Shown: positions 60,755 to 64,000 of the stretch, piece after piece | Layout of the letters: every line of letters begins with the position of its first letter | Position numbering within the stretch: the stretch's first letter is position 1 | Origin: Atopsyche davidsoni | Lineage: Eukaryota > Arthropoda > Insecta > Trichoptera > Hydrobiosidae | Assembly (NCBI GenBank): GCA_022113835.1 | Contig: JAILWY010000006.1 | Coordinates: 8,184,001-8,248,000 of the forward strand | Direction of reading: 5' to 3' | DNA length: 64,000 bases | Notes under the pieces: generated by a model | What the model was told of the DNA's origin: nothing | Database searches by the model: none | The model's input: only the letters and a program-made list of their open reading frames with translations | Translations under genes and position numbers: made by a program

Positions 60755-61291
60755 GTGAAGATCTGGTTCCAGAACCGTCGCACCAAGTGGAAGAAGCAGG
60801 ACAACATCACCAACGCCGAGGCCGCGGAGCACAAGACGACGCTCAAGGGAGACGACAAGTCGGAGGGGAAACCGGAGAGTCACACCTCAGCCGCGTCCAC
60901 TCCGGACCTGGCGATCGTCGACATGACCACCAAGAAGCCTGAGAAGGCCGTCCTGCTCACGCCGAAGACTCCGAAGCCCAACCTGCCCATGCCCAAGCAC
61001 TACCCTGCCAAAACGAGCATCCTGGACATGACGAAGAAGACCAACGCCCCCACTGTGCTCATGGACCAGCTGCAGGGCAGCGAGCACGATATAGAGAGCA
61101 AAATATCCATCACTAAGATTTCCAATAAGCTGCCAGTTTCTCCCATTGGTCTGCATCAGGACAGTGAGCGACGTATCGCCGTGCAAGTCAATCTGGACAG
61201 TCGAGGGGCCCTGGAGATGGGAGGATATGTTGATATGAACGACGAGCAATCCGCCAGCCCTCCTGCCGCAGTCGTCACTCGTGATTATTAA
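60755..61291 (+). CDS. NK7.1: Terminal coding exon of an NK-class homeobox gene (NK7.1-like), partial
   Basis: This exon encodes the C-terminal 178 residues of a homeodomain transcription factor, a nuclear protein that binds TAAT/TTAATTG-type sites. It starts directly after a pyrimidine-rich acceptor ending TTGCAG at 60754 and reads VKIWFQNRRTKWKKQ, the second half of homeodomain recognition helix 3. The intron is phase 0 and falls between homeodomain residues about 44 and 45, a common homeobox intron position. The residues following the homeodomain, DNITNAEAAEHK, are what suggest NK7.1 rather than slouch/NK1; this comes from memory of the family, without alignment. The remaining tail is Lys/Pro/Thr-rich and has no other recognised domain. 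It ends with TAA at 61289-61291. The GC-rich coding sequence stands out from its AT-rich flanks. The first 44 homeodomain residues are not found upstream in this window. Homeobox identity is near certain; the NK7 subclass is moderately likely. Confidence 0.9.
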   Translation: MKIWFQNRRTKWKKQDNITNAEAAEHKTTLKGDDKSEGKPESHTSAASTPDLAIVDMTTKKPEKAVLLTPKTPKPNLPMPKHYPAKTSILDMTKKTNAPTVLMDQLQGSEHDIESKISITKISNKLPVSPIGLHQDSERRIAVQVNLDSRGALEMGGYVDMNDEQSASPPAAVVTRDY

Positions 61292-61882
61292 ATAAACCGT
61301 ATTGCTTATTTTTTGGAATGTGATAGTGTTATTTTGGGTTGTGGATAAGTCGTCAGGTTTAATGACAAAATCTGTTCATCTCAAAACTACCCGCGAACGA
61401 GATGGTCAGCCGTGAGAAAAATATATTGTCTTGTTTCGTGTTAATTGTATTTTTAACGTCGTTTTCATTAGATCCCACAGCTTTTGTTCGTGTCTTTGTT
61501 TGTGTCTGCTTTCACGAATTAAAAAATGCGATCAAACTTGCAAATTACATGAAAAATATCACAAGTTTGCATAAATTCACAAACTCTTACAGAATTACTC
61601 TGGTAGAGTCGTCGGTCAACAAATACAGATTTTTTCATCCGTCTGAATTGTCAAGTTCATTTTTAATATTATATGTATATTTTTTCTTTTTATGACTTTA
61701 TATCATTCTTCTAAAAATCTCATGATTTCAACTAGATTAATAGAAAATTGCACATGAATGTATACTTTATAAACTTTTAAATCTGTTACTTATAACAATT
61801 TCATATTAATCCAGTAAACACCAAATAATAGTTAACTTTCACATTTGAAAGTTTTGTCATAAAAAGGAAACTATTCAAAAAA

Positions 61883-61888
61883 AATAAA
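61883..61888 (+). promoter_or_regulatory. Likely polyadenylation signal of the homeobox gene
   Basis: AATAAA lies about 590 bp after the stop codon and is followed by a GT-rich stretch (roughly 61897-61925), the usual layout of an animal poly(A) site. A second AATAAA overlaps the stop codon region at 61291-61296 but lacks a clear GT-rich element close behind, so the distal one is preferred. The 3' UTR would then be about 0.6 kb. Confidence 0.4.
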
Positions 61889-62323
61889 GGAAATATTTGT
61901 GTTGTAGGAAAAGTGTTTGTGTCTTGATTTCATTTGTAAAACTGTGCTTTTATTTTAGTTGATTGTGATACAGAGAATAAATATGCTACGTTCAATCAAA
62001 AGGGTATTTTCTGGAATATGTATGTACTCTTTTTTGTGAACACTTGTATTTTTTATTATATAGAGTATTTTTTTAGTTACTGAAATGTTCAAAAATGCCC
62101 ACTCACAGGGTTTGCTTTCTGAGAAAGTCAACAAAAATATAAAGGTATACGCTGTCATTTCATTTTTTCTCATTTATTACTATGCGTCTCATTTATTACA
62201 CGCAGGACTTGGATGATTCTCATATTTAACTTATAATTTATTATTTATATCAAATTCACTCTAGATATTATGAAAACGCACATTTAAAAAAATCCTATTG
62301 CTACTTTGATTTCAAAGTAAAAT

Positions 62324-62382
62324 CACACACACACACACACATGTATAAAAATAAATATAAATATATTATATATGTGTGTGTG
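62324..62382. repeat. (CA)n and (TG)n pair
   Basis: A CA run (62324-62340) is followed about 30 bp later by a TG run (62372-62381), so the two can pair as a hairpin. Simple sequence. Confidence 0.8.
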
Positions 62383-62399
62383 GATTTTTTGAAAGCTTA

Positions 62400-62539
62400 A
62401 AGTATCACTCGAAATTTAATAAATACTTTTCATTGGAGATGAAGTTTATATGAATTATAATTTGTATGTTTTAAAATGACTCAATGCCGCGTTAAAAAGT
62501 ATATTGAATCATTGAAATAATGCCTATCGAGTGATACTT
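62400..62539. mobile_element. PIF/Harbinger-type MITE (140 bp)
   Basis: The inverted ends AAGTATCACTCGA and TCGAGTGATACTT are perfect over 13 bp and flanked by TTA on both sides (62397-62399 and 62540-62542). Three-base TTA/TAA target duplications are typical of PIF/Harbinger transposons. The interior is AT-rich and non-coding. It lies about 1.1 kb downstream of the homeobox stop codon. Confidence 0.6.
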
Positions 62540-62589
62540 TTATCTATGGAGAACCTTTTAGCCAGTGGCGTGCAATTCCTTCAGCTCTT

Positions 62590-62615
62590 GTATATATATA
62601 TATATATATATATAT
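62590..62615. repeat. (TA)n microsatellite
   Basis: About 26 bp of alternating T/A. Confidence 0.9.
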
Positions 62616-64000
62616 TATTTTAATTGGCATAAAATTATAAAGTGCAATCAAAAACAATATGCACTAAAAATTCAGATATTTTTTACATGTTTAGTTAATA
62701 TTTAAATTTTTTTATGATTTGTTATTAATATTTTGCATTTAGAGCAACGGAGTGTATGCTTGGTTTTAAAAATCCACTGTAAGTTACTTCCTGTTTTATC
62801 TGACTTTTTACGTGTTAGTTAATAATTTATAAATAGATTTTATTCGATATTGTACGTAATGACGGTTTGTTTTGGATTGATTGTGTTATGTGTGGTATGT
62901 AAGCTGGGGTTGAATGCAAGAGGCGGATATTTTATTTGATGTGACTGTAAAAAGTGCCATTTCCCTTAGGAACTATACTTTAGGCGTGGATGTAGATTCG
63001 TATAAGTCGTTCTTTAATATTAGTTCTCGAAAATTGTGCCTGTTACTGTAGTGATAAAGTAAGAATCTCGTCAATTTTTTTTATCGTGTGTATTTTTTTT
63101 ACATATTTCTTTTAAAACGGTATTGAAAACTTAAATAATAGCTTACAAGTATTTTCATTGTTGTGAATATTTTACTCTACATAAGATAATATCCCGCTCA
63201 TTGTTTTTTCAAAGGCTCGATAAAAATATTAAACAAGCATTATTTTGTCTGCAATTTAGTTATCACAAGTTATGCCAATTTTATTATTTATCAAGTTTTT
63301 AGAAACCGAGCATTGAATTTTTATTAATTATTATATTTGTGTTACATGTTGAAAGTACCAGCTTAAAATATATATTTTAGAAGTTCAATGTACTAAATTT
63401 ATATTATACGTACATTCTGTTCCGTATGAATAATAATTAACCTATTATGTATTATTTCATAATATATTGTATTGAATGATTCGATTGTTTAATAAATTTT
63501 ATTTAACAGTTTATAATTTTAGGTATCCCCTTAGACTGTATAAAGTTTCATAAAACGCCTGCAATATTAAAATTAGTTTATTTATTTCTTCTCAAAAGCA
63601 AAAAAAAACTACCAAAAAAATGTTATGTAAAATATTTTATTTTATTGTGTTATAATAGACGTAGGTACCGTCCTATATTTAAAATTATATGTAATTAGTG
63701 TATTTTATTTAAATTTCAATGTTTTCAATCATTTCGAAGACAATTCGACTGTTAAATAAGATTACTTATAATAAACTAGCTTTAGAAAATATAGAAAAAT
63801 AGTTGGCGGTAACATGGCTATCGAATTTAAAAATGAACATAGATATTTTTCAATGTACTCAAAAAAAAAATTGTTTCACGTTGATTACATAAACAGAAAT
63901 TATTTTTCAAAATCTCTTTTTGTACAACCTAAATTCTAGTTGCATTTGATCTTTTAGTTTCGATAGCTTGGTTATCTAAGTATTTAAATAAGTTGTAAAG

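Larger units (their letters stand above)
61297..64000. other. 3' UTR and downstream AT-rich DNA
   Basis: The homeobox 3' UTR probably runs to about 61.9 kb. Beyond it there are AT-rich sequences, a Harbinger-type MITE and microsatellites, with no further gene. Confidence 0.4.

Noticed and set aside
1..64000. CRISPR arrays, operons, prophage or bacterial features
   Set aside because: Base composition, splice sites and eukaryotic mobile elements show nuclear animal DNA; no regularly spaced short repeats were seen.

Overview
This window looks like a non-coding stretch of an arthropod nuclear genome, most likely an insect. It is strongly AT-rich, with short GC-rich islands, animal-type splice signals, and an insect-style mixture of mobile elements (mariner/Tc1, piggyBac, hAT, PIF/Harbinger, Penelope-like). 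No bacterial-type gene organisation is present. The order cannot be fixed from the sequence alone.

Only one region is confidently coding. It is the last coding exon of an NK-class homeobox gene at 60755-61291 (+), most like NK7.1. The exon opens inside homeodomain helix 3 after a phase-0 intron, and the first half of the homeodomain is not visible in the window. The upstream 60 kb is therefore either one very long intron of this gene or intron plus intergenic DNA. A second, weaker candidate is a 150-bp phase-0 exon on the minus strand at 40831-40980, from an unrecognised gene.

The rest is AT-rich DNA of two kinds. The first is a series of GC-rich islands of about 100-350 bp, for example at 4.1, 12.3, 16.3, 24.1, 39.6, 48.0 and 60.2 kb. 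They carry homeodomain-type sites and are candidate cis-regulatory elements; two of them share a 24-nt near-identical motif. The second kind is mobile-element debris: (A) a tRNA-like repeat inside inverted arms with 14-bp target duplications (0.5, 25.5, 32.3 kb); (B) a retroposon-like repeat (19.3, 25.8, 30.1, 47.1 kb); (C) Penelope-like fragments carrying hammerhead-ribozyme-like motifs, including a perfect 98-bp inverted repeat (39.1, 43.6 kb), plus a GIY-YIG fragment (23.6 kb); (D) a TTAA-flanked miniature element (4.3, 36.4, 44.7 kb); two deleted piggyBac-like copies (24.4, 58.1 kb); a nested mariner/piggyBac/A/B cluster at 24.4-26.0 kb; a hAT element at 23 kb; a deleted Tc1/mariner element at 47.4-47.9 kb; a Harbinger-type MITE at 62.4 kb; and three young tandem duplications (17.6, 48.2, 52.0 kb).

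The most interesting signals are the hammerhead-like motifs in perfect head-to-head inversion at 43.5-43.8 kb and the tRNA-like, inverted-arm retroposon.
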